A program made the position numbers and the translations under genes. Source: Litsea cubeba (taxonomy: Eukaryota; Streptophyta; Magnoliopsida; Laurales; Lauraceae). From it: a stretch of 64,000 bases of DNA. Of this stretch, positions 1-11,700 are shown in pieces. How positions within the stretch are numbered: the stretch's first letter is position 1; each line of letters opens with the position of its first letter. A model generated the notes under the pieces. It ran no database searches, was not told the DNA's origin, and was given only the letters and a program-made list of their open reading frames with translations. The DNA lies in NCBI GenBank assembly GCA_012931725.1, contig CM022948.1, positions 70,609,455 to 70,673,454 on the forward strand. Reading direction: 5' to 3'.

Positions 1-1010
1 TGATGACCTTTTCTTTATTATAATGATGATAATGTGGCATAGGTAAATTATGAGTCTCTATAATCAAACTTTCATATAAAAATATATATTAGAGACAGAA
101 TATGTGCGCTTTAGAATATGCACTATATTTGTACTATTGTAGCAAAAATAAAAATTCGGTCTCACGAACGAGTACGAATGTCTTATTTGTTCTTCATTGA
201 TATACGAATACTAATTCTATACAAGTTCCAAAGCTATTTTTCAAAACTCAAGTGGTTGTTATTCTTTTTTGTGTTTTTGGAACTACAATACTCATCGTAT
301 GAACAACTTAATTCATGGGAGAGATGTTGATGTTGACCAAAACAAGTAGAACAAGGCCATTATTTATTCAATTATTTGCCCTTACTTTCACTGCATAGAT
401 TCTAGATAATATATTAATTAAAGTCTCTTAAAAGAAGCAATAAAAGAGCATAGTACAAGTAGAATCTCGTACCATATCCAAGGAGTATCTGTATAGACGT
501 AATGTGTGTGTATAGAAATTGAGGTGAAGGTGGTGACTGGTGATGGTTGATACTTGAAATAGGTCCAACTCCCCAACGACATGAGAGGGCTAGGAAAGAA
601 AATGGACAAAAATGACAAGACTGCATGACCGAAGGTGGTGATTTTTTATGCATTCTCATTCTATATTTGTGCTTGCCCAATAAGGAAAAAGCTTTCAAAG
701 CAGGAAAAAGCCATCCAAGCAAGAAAGTTTTAATCTATTTTGTTGCTTCCGTTGCTTTCAATCCAGCTATCTCTTGCCTTTACCGGAACATCCCCAGAAC
801 GAACGTCTCCTCTTCCTCTCCAACGCCCAGGTATGCTTCTTCTTCAATTCTCTCTCTCGCTCTCTCTTTCTCTCACCCCACCATTTTCTTTCTCCCCTTT
901 CATGTCTCTCCCCCTTCTCCAATATCTCTCTTTCTCTCTAAAAGGGGGTGTTTGGCATTATTGTTGCTTTGATATGTTCAACATGTATGATAAACAGGCT
1001 TTGAATCGGA
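1..1010. repeat. Promoter/leader-like segment, copy 1 of tandem duplication
   Basis: It is nearly identical to 2006-3011, offset 2005 bp, with a handful of substitutions and a changed CT-repeat length. The segment carries a leader-like stretch ending ccaacgcccag/gtatgc (about 832), a CT-rich microsatellite and an acceptor-like gataaacag before gctttgaatcg. It may be the 5' UTR exon and intron of a gene whose coding part is missing here. It probably extends off the left edge. Confidence 0.75.
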
Positions 1011-1768
1011 CGTATAATGTTAAAGATAAACTCTCCATCACAGTGAAATATGATTGAGATCTCATACTCAGTCATTCTGCCGGCGCAAATAAACCATAGA
1101 TCAATTTGGTAGTATTAGCAAATGTAGTTCAAGGGTTACATGTTGAATAATGCTAATATAGAGATGATTGTATGGGTTCTACTGTCCATTTCTATTTCTA
1201 TTTAAAAGGAAAAAAATCACAAGAAAAGTTAACTCCCCTACCACCGTTTTCCCTCTAGGGTTACTGACAGAGAAGGAGTGAAAATGAAATCATTTGATGC
1301 ATGTTTGCTCCAACCTTTATATAACAACGTATTTACCAAGATTTTTGCACGTATTTGAGTATCCATCTTCATATTACTTAAAAAGGGTAAACCCTAGCAT
1401 GCAAATACGTGTATTCACCATCTTCATATGCTCTCAACTAGGGGTTGTGACAATAAACAACCTTAGAACAACTAAAGTTGTTACCTTGATGATTTAGCCA
1501 TCCAAAAATAACTTTTAAAAAAGATAATGTTATGAAAAAACTGTATATCAAAAGTCCTAATGAACTTTTCTCAAAAAGGTAAACATGAAACTCATAATCT
1601 ATGGTAGCTAATGCATGAAAGAACTCCGAAACTATGATATGCCTACCTCTTAATGGAGATTAACAACCTCCGCAAGGAAGCCCACAAGTTGGGGAAGAGT
1701 TCTACTCTGGTTCATTCCATATTCAGTCACAGATGAAAAAGAAAGGAGAAAAGGAAGCTGTGGCGCGG

Positions 1769-1799
<31 letters not shown>

Positions 1800-2005
1800 A
1801 GCGACGACGTCGATATTAACTCTCGATTATAAGTGACGACGTCGTCGGTTATAAAAAATAAGCAAAAATATATACTTTCTAGCGAGAATACTGGTTCCGT
1901 TGCATATATATACTATGGGTACCTAGCTCTTCCGGTTAGTGGCCAATTAGGGTCTTTTTTTAGATAAAATCCTCTAAAATATATATAACTAACTCCAGAT
2001 ACTCA
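1011..2005. other. Non-coding spacer between the duplicated segments
   Basis: No gene recognised. It contains a (TA)n microsatellite at 1769-1792 and a GC-containing cluster of gacgacgtcg palindromes at 1801-1846, which resembles a transposon end. Confidence 0.6.
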
Positions 2006-3011
2006 TGATGACCTTTTCTTTATTATAATGATGATAATGTGGCATAGGTAAATTATGAGTCTCTATAATCAAACTTTCATATAAAAATATATATTAGAGA
2101 CAGAATATGTGCGGTTTAGAATATACACTATATTTGTACTATTGTAGCAAAAATAAAAATCCGGTCTCACGAGCGAGTACAAATGTCTTATTTGTTCTTC
2201 ATTGATATACGAATACTAATTCTATACAAGTTCCAAAGCTATTTTTCAAAACTCAAGTGGTTGTTATTCTTTTTTGTGTTTTTGGAACTACAATACTCAT
2301 CGTATGAACAACTTAATTCATGGGAGAGATGCTGATGTTGACCAAAACAAGTAGAACAAGGCCATTATTTATTCAATTATTTGCCCTTACTTTCACTGCA
2401 TAGATTCTAGATAATATATTAATTAAAGTCTCTTAAAAGAAGCAATAAAAGAGCATAGTACAAGTAGAATCTCGTACCATATCCAAGGAGTATCTGTATA
2501 GACGTAATGTGTGTGTATAGAAATTGAGGTGAAGGTGGTGACTGGTGATGGTTGATACTTAAAATAGGTCCAACTCCCCAACGACTTGAGAGGGCTAGGA
2601 AAGAAAATGGACAAAAATGACAAGACTGCATGACCGAAGGTGGTGATTTTTTATGCATTCTCATTCTATATTTGTGCTTGCCCAATAAGGAAAAAGCTTT
2701 CAAAGCAGGAAAAAGCCATTCAAGCAAGAAAGTTTTAATCTATTTTGTTGCTGCCGTTGCTTTCAATCTAGCTATCTCTTGCCTTTACCGGAACATCCCC
2801 AGAACGAACGTCTCCTCTTCCTCTCCAACGCCCAGGTATGCTTCTTCTTCAATTCTCTCTCTCTCTCTCTTTCTCTCACCCCACCATTTTCTTTCTCCCC
2901 TTTCATGTCTCTCCCCCTTCTCCAATCTCTCTCTTTCTCTCTAAAAGGGGGTGTTTGGCATTATTGTTGCTTTGATATGTTCAACATGTATGATAAACAG
3001 GCTTTGAATCG
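2006..3011. repeat. Promoter/leader-like segment, copy 2 of tandem duplication
   Basis: Second copy of the 1-1010 segment. Similarity stops at tttgaatcg near 3010, where a truncated LTR retrotransposon on the - strand begins. Overlapping small open frames on both strands are conserved between copies only because the DNA is. Confidence 0.75.
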
Positions 3012-3772
3012 TGGCAGCGATGAACGAAGGAATCGAAACCCAAAACCCCTTTTCCAATTTCATCAATCCAGAGGACCCAGGCCCCTCTTAACTTCTTCAT
3101 AATACCATCAAACTTAGCACTCACATCTGCTAGATCAATGGTTGTCATTGCCTTATTCTGTCTTAAAGTGCGTGGCATCAACTGATAGAATCAAAGGCTC
3201 CAATACCAATTGAAACAGTCTATGACCGCTTCATATATACCATAAATCTTGACAGTTGACAACCATATAAACTATATATAGGACTGATCTCATCAAAGGG
3301 AAATTGAAGGCTTTGAACTCAGTAGAAAGAGTGCTTATTTCCTAGTTTGGTTAGAAAATAGAAACCATGATATTATTCATTGCAAAATAAATGATTACTA
3401 TTTCACAGCCATTATTTATACCAGCTGCTCCTACTTAGCCATATGGCGGGCAGGACACCCACAATCCCCCTCAATCAAGCAGCTAATGATAGAGAGAGTC
3501 CAAGAAATAAAAATCCAACTAAAGAGAATCCTTCCCAGATAAAGAAGATTATGATATCTCTAAATCACGTCTAAATTGGCTCCTTCCAAAATAAGAAGAT
3601 CATCTCTAATTTACATCTGTCCCAAATAAGAAGATCCATGGACAAGAGTATCATTACAATGAGGGTAATCTTGTGGGTAAATCCATAGAATCTTTGAGAC
3701 CTTGTTGTATGTTTGCAGATCTATAACTTATTAGTGAACTTCTGACTGTAGTACGTACTAGGATTCAATACA
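3011..3772 (-). mobile_element. Truncated LTR retrotransposon: LTR, primer-binding site, start of gag
   Basis: On the - strand, a 562-bp LTR (3772 down to 3211) starts TGTATTGAATCC and ends GACTGTTTCA. It contains a GGTATAAATAATGG promoter motif near 3415. It is followed directly by ATTGGTATTGGAGCC, an initiator-Met-tRNA-type primer-binding site (3197-3210). A short frame then starts MPRTLRQNKAMTTIDLADVS. The element is cut off at 3011, where it joins the duplicated segment. No 3' LTR is seen. The short gag part suggests Ty1/copia. Confidence 0.75.
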
Positions 3773-4609
3773 AAGGCTCCTGGAGTTGGCACGCTCTAGT
3801 TTCGATCTCTTTAATATATCTCTCTTTTTAAATCTCTCTAATAGTTTCTTTCTCAATCTATATGTTTATTGGTTGGGGCCAGTATGCTCATTATGCAAGT
3901 TCATTGCTTTCTTTTTATTGATTGCACTTTATAAGTTCTTGAGAAAGATGTGTTTATATCATGCAAAGGTCTGATTTTGCTTTTAAGAACTATATTCTGC
4001 GGTTGACTTATGTTTGTAGGTGTTCTGTTTTTAATTATGTACGTCCAATGTTTGTAGCTCAACTTTTTCCCTCTTCTTTGCATTTAGCCAACCCCGGTTC
4101 AATGGCATAAGCCAATCATGATGACGAATTTATAAGTTTTTGTTTAGTGTAGATTGAGTAATGATCATTGATGATGACAATGACGATGATTGTGAAGGGA
4201 AAACGGTAAATAAAAAGTTTGATAGCTAGTATGCATATTGCTTACTGGATACAATAGCATTAGAGAAAATGTTAATGCTATAATAGAAGAGCTCAATGAA
4301 TTAATATGTAGAAATTTGTCTCTCTTTTTGTGCAGGGAAATATATTCATTTTTTAAAGTGAACCGAGGACATTTTTAAGAATTTATATTTTGTAAAGAGA
4401 CAGCAGACTATAGGTTGTGTTTGAAATAAGCTACTTTGTTTATATGTAGTTGATTTACATTGTCTTATATTTTGGGGTTATTTCTATATATTGAAGTCAA
4501 ATACATTGGAGTGTCTTTTCACTCGAGCATGAGTGTCTTTTCACTTACATAGCACGGATCTATTTTTTTATCATAATTCCTCACAAGAATTTGCTATGCT
4601 TGTTTTTTT
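3773..4609. other. AT-rich upstream region, no gene recognised
   Basis: Only short chance open frames. A small direct repeat of gagtgtcttttcac occurs at 4509-4543. Confidence 0.5.
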
Positions 4610-4860
4610 TTTTACATGATGTGACATCTTGTTCCATAGTATTTGAAATCTCTTGTTTCTTTCACCAAGAATTTCAAATTCTAGCCACCTAAAAAAGTCT
4701 CAAAAGACCTTCTGAGATTTCTCAAATTCCATTCTCCATGCATTTGTTTGGAATTTCAAATGCTCCACCAAGAGGAGGGATTTAAAAAATTCCACCTCAA
4801 AAGGGATAATTTTTGGAGAATTTGAAATTCCTTCATACGTGAATTCTTGGGATTATGATA
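4610..4860. mobile_element. MITE-like palindromic repeat in the MADS upstream region
   Basis: Several direct and inverted copies of gaatttcaaattc/gaatttgaaattc occur, with CCAAGAATT near 4668 mirrored by AATTCTTGG near 4842. The layout suggests a foldback element about 600 bp before the presumed TATA. No target duplication was found, so the borders are uncertain. Confidence 0.4.
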
Positions 4861-5399
4861 AAGAAACATTCCCTAGATCTCTTGACAAAAGTCTCCTGGG
4901 TCCAAACCTGTTCAATAACAGAAATGGGTGTACAAGATGTCTCAGATGAGCCTATTGTGTAGACATCAGTGTGGGGCCCCAAGTGCTGCAACACTTTCTG
5001 TGTCACTTTTTTGATTTGGTGCAACATTTTTTTACAAGAAAAGAAAAAAATTATCAAACAATAGTTATATTATTAAAAGTCAATGAAAAATAATTTCCTA
5101 CTAGCTAGAGCTGTGTGGTGGCAACAGCTTTTGTGTGAAAGTAGCACAAAGGAAAATAAGCATTGAACAGATGTGTCCTTTTAAGTATATTAAAGATTTT
5201 GATGAGGGGTGTATCCACATATATTATTATGGGGGGCAATCACCCTCTCGTAGGACTTGGATCCACATCCAAAACTCTTGTGTGAAAATTTTTAGGGTCT
5301 ACTTTCAAAACATACATAAAAATCTCGATTCCGATCTTCTTTTCAATAGATTTCAAGAGCATAGAAGTTCAGGATTTCAAAAAATCTCATTTCACTTCC

Positions 5400-5589
5400 G
5401 ATCTTCTTTGCCTTGAGAAAGGTACATCAAGTTCTCAAAAACTATATATTCCTTTTACAATATTCTTCTTTTCCGATCTCTCTCTTCTTATGCTTTGTTT
5501 CTCAGTTTCTTTAAAACAAACTTTGTATTGTTTTTTCCCCCCTAATTTCAAGTGTTCAATTACCTGCTCTTGTAGAGAGAAAAGGGAGA
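5400..5589 (+). promoter_or_regulatory. Presumed core promoter and 5' UTR of the MADS gene
   Basis: A TATA-like tatatat lies at 5443-5449, followed by a pyrimidine-rich stretch (tctctctcttctt) and a purine-rich stretch directly before the ATG. An alternative reading is a 5' UTR intron, with AG/gtacat at 5421 as donor and cttgtag near 5575 as acceptor. Leader introns do occur in this gene family. The sequence does not settle which reading is right. Confidence 0.45.
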
Positions 5590-5771
5590 ATGGGAAGAGG
5601 AAAGATCGTGATCCGTCGGATCGACAATTCTACGAACAGACAAGTGACTTTCTCTAAGCGAAGGAACGGATTGCTGAAAAAGGCCAAGGAATTAGCTATC
5701 CTGTGCGACGCTGTAGTAGGTCTCATTGTTTTCTCCAGCACTGGAAAGCTCTACGATTTCTCCAGCAGCAG
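5590..5771 (+). CDS. MADS gene exon 1 (MADS domain)
   Basis: Encodes residues 1-60 plus two bases of Ser61. The start ATG sits after a purine-rich leader and begins the invariant MGRGK. The RQVTFSKRRNGLLKKAKEL helix and the FSSTGKLYDF strand are intact. Codon 42 is GTA (Val). The exon ends AG before donor gtagct, and reading on would hit TAG at once, so the open frame seen in genomic DNA is only this exon. Confidence 0.96.
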
Positions 5772-8700
5772 GTAGCTCTTTTAATTCATTCCTTCTACCT
5801 AAAAAGTAACAGTTTCTTTTAGATTAGATTGTACAATCCTTGAAGTGAGATGGTCATTTTTGGAGACAAATTCATTGGTGGCAGTAAATATATCTTCAAA
5901 GGCAGAGTTTTATGCTGATTGATTGTAGAAATATAGGATTTCTTTGGATGAGGACAAAAAGGTGGAGAGATTTAGTAAGTGTTCTATTTAATTGTTTGTA
6001 TGATTGCATGTATGAATGTTTTGGGTTTAATAGCAACGGATACAAAGATAACCAGGAAAAAAAAATAGAAAATGTGCTGACTTGCAGGCAAAAATCAAAA
6101 TAGCGGTTGCGGTGGACATATTGGCTTGTGGCCAAAATGCTAAGTAGAGGGTGATACGTAGCGGTTGTGGTTATACGTAATAGTATAACAGTGTGAATTC
6201 ATATCTTGCGTAGCAGCCAAACTTGTATTTTCTTAGTGATTTGGAACCATATATAGATAGAGACAACTTTAGAAAAGGCTATTGAGGAGAAGAAATAGGA
6301 AAATAATATTTTTAATGAAAGTTGATTGACTCTACTAGGTTTTAGATTGTAGCACAACTATTTTCAAAATAGCATAGCAGCCTCAACTATTATGGCTGAT
6401 AATTCAGCCGCTATATAGCATAGTGGCCGCTATTTTAAATTATGCTTGCAGGGGATTAAATGCCAATGACTTCATGAGTCATGTTAATTTACTCCCTTAG
6501 TATTTATCTATATAGTTAACTTATATATTTATCTAAAAGTAACATAGTGGAATTCTTCAAATGTATTTTCATTTACTTTCTCAATCTTAATTATGTAACA
6601 ACCCATTCCTTTCTTTTCTTTTTTAATCTTCAGGGCCTGATTTCTTTTTACATGAAATTGAATTTCTTGGAACTCATGATAAAATGGGTGTCAATTCCGA
6701 CAAAAGAATATTAAAGAGGTGAGGAGTGAATGATAAAAAGTGAAGATGTAGACAGGACATGATCTTGCAGGATTTGAGTAACTAGCATGATGGCTCATGA
6801 TCATTTTCCATCAAAGAAAAGAATATTTGATAGTCATTCAGAATTTTCTTTTTTCTTCAGTTTTTACCATCGAAATAGGAATACATATTTTAGAATTCTT
6901 AGAAATTCAATTCCATTCAAATAAATGAGCCCCTAATACCTTTAAGGCCATGTACGGAAAAAAAAATAAGTTCCAAGAAAGTGTTACAATTTAGCAAATG
7001 CATAAATATTTTCTAATTTCTTATTTATTTACTAATCATGTTGTTTCTAAATATTAGTATACCTTTCTCAATCTCTATGAGTTTTATTTGATTAAACGAG
7101 TTTTAGAGAACAAAGATAAACTTCTGAATACATCAAGTGCATCAAATTTGTCTTTTAGAAAAAAAAAATGTTTGTCAACTAAACAAATATGATATTGAGG
7201 CTTAGGTAGAGATGAAACACTAAATAGTTAATGTGTGCGTGAACGAACCAATTATAAGAAATGCAAAAATCTAACCTATGAAACCGCAAAAAAGGACGGT
7301 CTGAGATTTTCAATCCCCACCATTCCGCGAAAAGGGAATATTGCATTAAAAGAGCAGACCAAGTTTCGCAAAAGTAAGCAGTACACTACAGAAGTCCCAT
7401 AGGAGAAAAGAGAATCTACATTTATAAGAATTTGAGAAATGTAACAGGAATCTTTGGCAGGTTGAATAATAGAATAAAGCACAACAAGAAATGAGATATT
7501 AAACTGTCTTGAAAGAATGGACTAATATAGATGCCATCATCAAAGCAAGAAATATGATAATAATTGGAAAATAAGCACATGATCAGAGACTGTCTATAAT
7601 ATATATATATATATATTAAGCTACCAGAGGGTTCCCAACTCTTTGGGATTGACTAATCCCTCCAGGCCCATAGGGAAGTCGGATAAACTCGATCCCCTGT
7701 AGTCCCAGTGTAGTAGTGTAGTTTTGAACCTACAACTTCCGGGTGCAAACCGTGGTCTTAGGCCAACTGAGCTACCCCTTAGGGTTAGAGACTATCTATA
7801 ACAACCAAAGAAGATGAAAGGAACTTGAAAGTCAAATTTGAATGTATTTTCTCGTTCTATATTGTAAATATTAATCTTTCAAATGTCTTTAGGGAGTTTC
7901 CTTGAAAACAAGATAATCAACAAAGCTTTAAAAAATAACAACAAAAATATATGTAAACTAAAATGGAAAAAAAGAGATTGTTGTTCTACGAAAACCAAGA
8001 AAATCATAAGGACAAATGAGGAAGCAATATGAGCAGAACCAACATATAATGGGTAATAGAAGTACCAAAACCTAAAACAATAGGAAAAGAATCGTTATTA
8101 TTAAACTTGATATACATGAACAAAAGAGAGAACTAGAAATGGAAACCTATTTAAAACGTAAAAGGCCGTTGGTCAAATAGCAGGAAAAAATTATTTTAGG
8201 AATTTACTACACAACATGATGGTAAGCCCAATTTATATAATATTTATAGGAAAAAAATATTTTTTCCTATCAAACATGTTTGTGATCTCATATTACATTA
8301 TTAGGTTGTATATATCAACATAAATGAATTATAGAGCATAATAAGAAAATAGGATATTTCATATCCATAGCATATTCAAGTTGTATAACCAAAGTGCATT
8401 AATTACAACCCTAAAGATAAAAGGCTAACAAATTGGCCAGTTCAAATATAACAAAAATCTGAATTATATTTATTCCTAGAAAGTGATAATGTGTCTCTCG
8501 GTGCAGGCTGGATGCTCATCACATCGTCTGCACTCTACTCCCCGAAGTTCTGTGATGTCTCCTTTTTTTTTTTTTACTTGGATATGGTAAGGAAAGCTAC
8601 CACTCCAGGAATCGAACCCTGGAGGGAGCTGTGCGAGGCCAGTGTGCTACCCAGAGTCACACTATGTGATTCTCCTGTGATGTCTCTTTTAGTTCCTCAA

Positions 8701-11700
8701 TCTCCTACTCACTAGTAGCAAAGTTGTCACCTACGGCGCCAAAATTAGTAGCATAATTAGACAGTGAAATAGTTTTAAAAAGATAATCCATATTTACGAA
8801 TTCATATAAATAAGTCAACTATAGATACATGCAGGGTGAGGCTTGCAATATGTAACATGCATCTATACAAGCTATAACAATATGTAAAGAACGGATGTGT
8901 GACAATATGTGAATATAAAGTACTATACAGTAGCATAATTGACCAACGTAAAGAGTAATATCATAATATGAGTTTAATACACAACTAGCTGTGTACATGA
9001 TGCAAAAGCAGTGACCAGGGCCGTCTCAAGACAATATGTGGCCCCAGGCGAAAGTATAAACGAGCCCCCTAACTTCTATGTGTAACATGATAAAACCCTC
9101 GTCCTTAATCCGGACTTGGGACCGGCAATGTACACTATGAGTAGTACATTGGCGGACTTAAAAAAAATAATTTTTGGTTTTTTTTTTATTTTGGGTTTTT
9201 ATTTTTTTTAGAGCTTGTTGAGGGATTTATTTTTTTTAAGTGAATTTAACCTTTCTTGCATTTTGTGATGTAAACTTATTAATCAAGTTTTTGTATTCAA
9301 GGTTTTCCAAAATTTTCTTCTTAATAGATAAAATGGCTAACCCGCTTAATCTCTCTTCTAACATAGTTGATCATAAATAAGATTTTATTAACTTTAATTT
9401 CGAAAAACTTCTTTCGGTGGAAGCAACTGTAACAGGTACTGTTAATAGTATTCAATAAGCAATATATGAGTTTGGAAAAGACTCAATAGTATCCTAATTA
9501 GTGGACCCCATGAGTCAAGGTTGATTTGAAATGCCATTTTATGAAAAATAGGGTTTTTTTTTATAAAAAAAAGGACTTATTTGTAATTCTGATTTTATGA
9601 AATTTTTTCAATGATGAAATTTTTCGATGATTTCAGTTTCATTAGAAAACGGGTCAAATTGTGATCAATTTTCTCTTCTAACTCGAGTTCATTTGAATTC
9701 ATTTCAGATAATTCCCAGCGAGATTTGATATCTTTAAAAACGTACTTATTTTAGAATACTTTTATTTTTATTGTGATTCTGTTTTCTGCTTCTTCTTCGA
9801 CTATCTTCTCTGGTTTTGGTTTTCAAATATACCATGGATTTCTCTTTTAGCTTTATCATGTTAATGTTACTAATCCAACAAAATTATGAGGCCCTCTCAT
9901 GGTGAGGCCCCCACCACTTGCTTCACCTGCCTATATGGTGAGCCGGCCCTGACAGTGACAGGAGCATGGATCATGAATATGATCAGATTGTGTGTCTGCA
10001 TGAGTATGAAATGCGAGAACCATGCGCCAAGGGTGTAGCTCCGAATACTAGGCCTATGTGCAGGCCTCTTCCTAGCTAGGTAGCATGTTCCACTTTACTC
10101 ACTTGCCATGCACCCGAGGCATGGAAATAATGTGCTTGATAATTTATAGGAATAGGGGTCTTACCCATGGGTTTATATTTACAAAAGTCACGGTTCAAAC
10201 CCTTAGTAATAATACCCATCTATCTTCCAGCAAATCCATAACCTCATTAGGAAGTCAATGTACCTCAGACAAGGTTGTCATTCATATGTGGCGTACATGA
10301 TAGGCAACACATAACCATACACTCTGCCAATCTTAAGAACAGGGTTGTCATTACATGTTGGCACAAGGCCATGCATTCATCCCTATGTAGCCATGGGATC
10401 GTAGTTGTCCATATCATTTCGCTATCTTCGGCGCTTTGATGGTAGTGGATGGTTAGGATCGTTTGTCTACACTCATTTATATATATATATATATATAAAT
10501 GGTGAATATGCATAATATTTACGTACCAGTCATATTTGTCTACAAATATTTACGCATCTTGCGTGTATATTAGATGTGTAAATTGTGTGAAAATGAGCCC
10601 ATTTTCGCACCAAGATTTGAACACTTCTTGAGGTGGGAAATGGAGAATACCAAAACACATATGCTTTTGAAGAATACCCGCTGGAGGCGGACGGTTTGGT
10701 GTTGGGGCATTTCCGTGAAAGTGGTTCTGAGTTCGAAACCCCTTCCAATGCATTAGAAAAATAATAATAAAAGAGCTCTCAAAACGGATGATTTTAAGGG
10801 ATAAAATCTGTAAGAGAAAAAAAAATATTAGAAAATAAAAGTGGGTCCAATGATTTTAAGGGATAAAATCTGTAAGATAAAAAATCTATTGATAGTAAGC
10901 ATTTTAAGGGACAAAATGTGTAAGACAAAAAACATATTGATAACAAGAATTTTAAGGGACAATATATAAGATAAATATCTCAATGATTTTTCTATATCAA
11001 CTTTGAACTAGTTAATTATCTTATTATTTCAGTTTTCTTCCAATATCTCAATGATTTTTCTAAAGTTATTTATTATTGCAATACTTTAAAAATCTTTAAC
11101 CATGTATATATTAATGTAAGAGAGAATGGAGAATGTATTTTATATAGCATTATGACAGCAAATGAAAACTTTGATATAAAATGAACCTTTTTGTCTCCTT
11201 TTCAAATTATAATAGTAGAATTTAATTTAATGAATAATAAGTATCACTTACAAAATCACCTAATACACATATCATTGAAACAAACACGGTAAAATGAATC
11301 ACATATGTAAATGATGAGGAAATGGTATTATTAGACAAACGTGGTAAAAAAAATGCATGTGTAAACGTTACATACTTAAAATTTGAATATTCATCATATA
11401 TATACATGTGTAAATAGTATTTACAAATCCCATACGTAAAAGACAAACGACCCTTTAAATTAAAATTCCACGCTTACATACCCATGACATAGCGTAGTAC
11501 CACACATGCACCCGGACAACCCATTAAAACTGACGTAGAAATCACAAATATAAAGAAATATGTGACATCAATTAATTACCATAGGGCATGATTTATAATT
11601 TTTAATCTTACTGTGCATGCATAGGACTCACAATTTGTCAGTCCAGGCAAAAGGTTTCATTTAATGGAATATCAAATTATTTCTTGAAGCTTTCACTAAA

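Noticed and set aside
625..1057. Overlapping open frames repeated at 2630-3102
   Set aside because: Low-complexity Ser/Phe/Leu runs from a CT microsatellite; they are conserved only because the DNA is duplicated.
5590..5775. Exon 1 as a solitary MADS fragment or type I MADS gene
   Set aside because: The matching exons 2-8 are found downstream in correct order, phase and size.
7740..7786. tRNA gene on the - strand
   Set aside because: Boxes A and B are present but there is no cloverleaf, and the body, tail and target duplication are those of a SINE.
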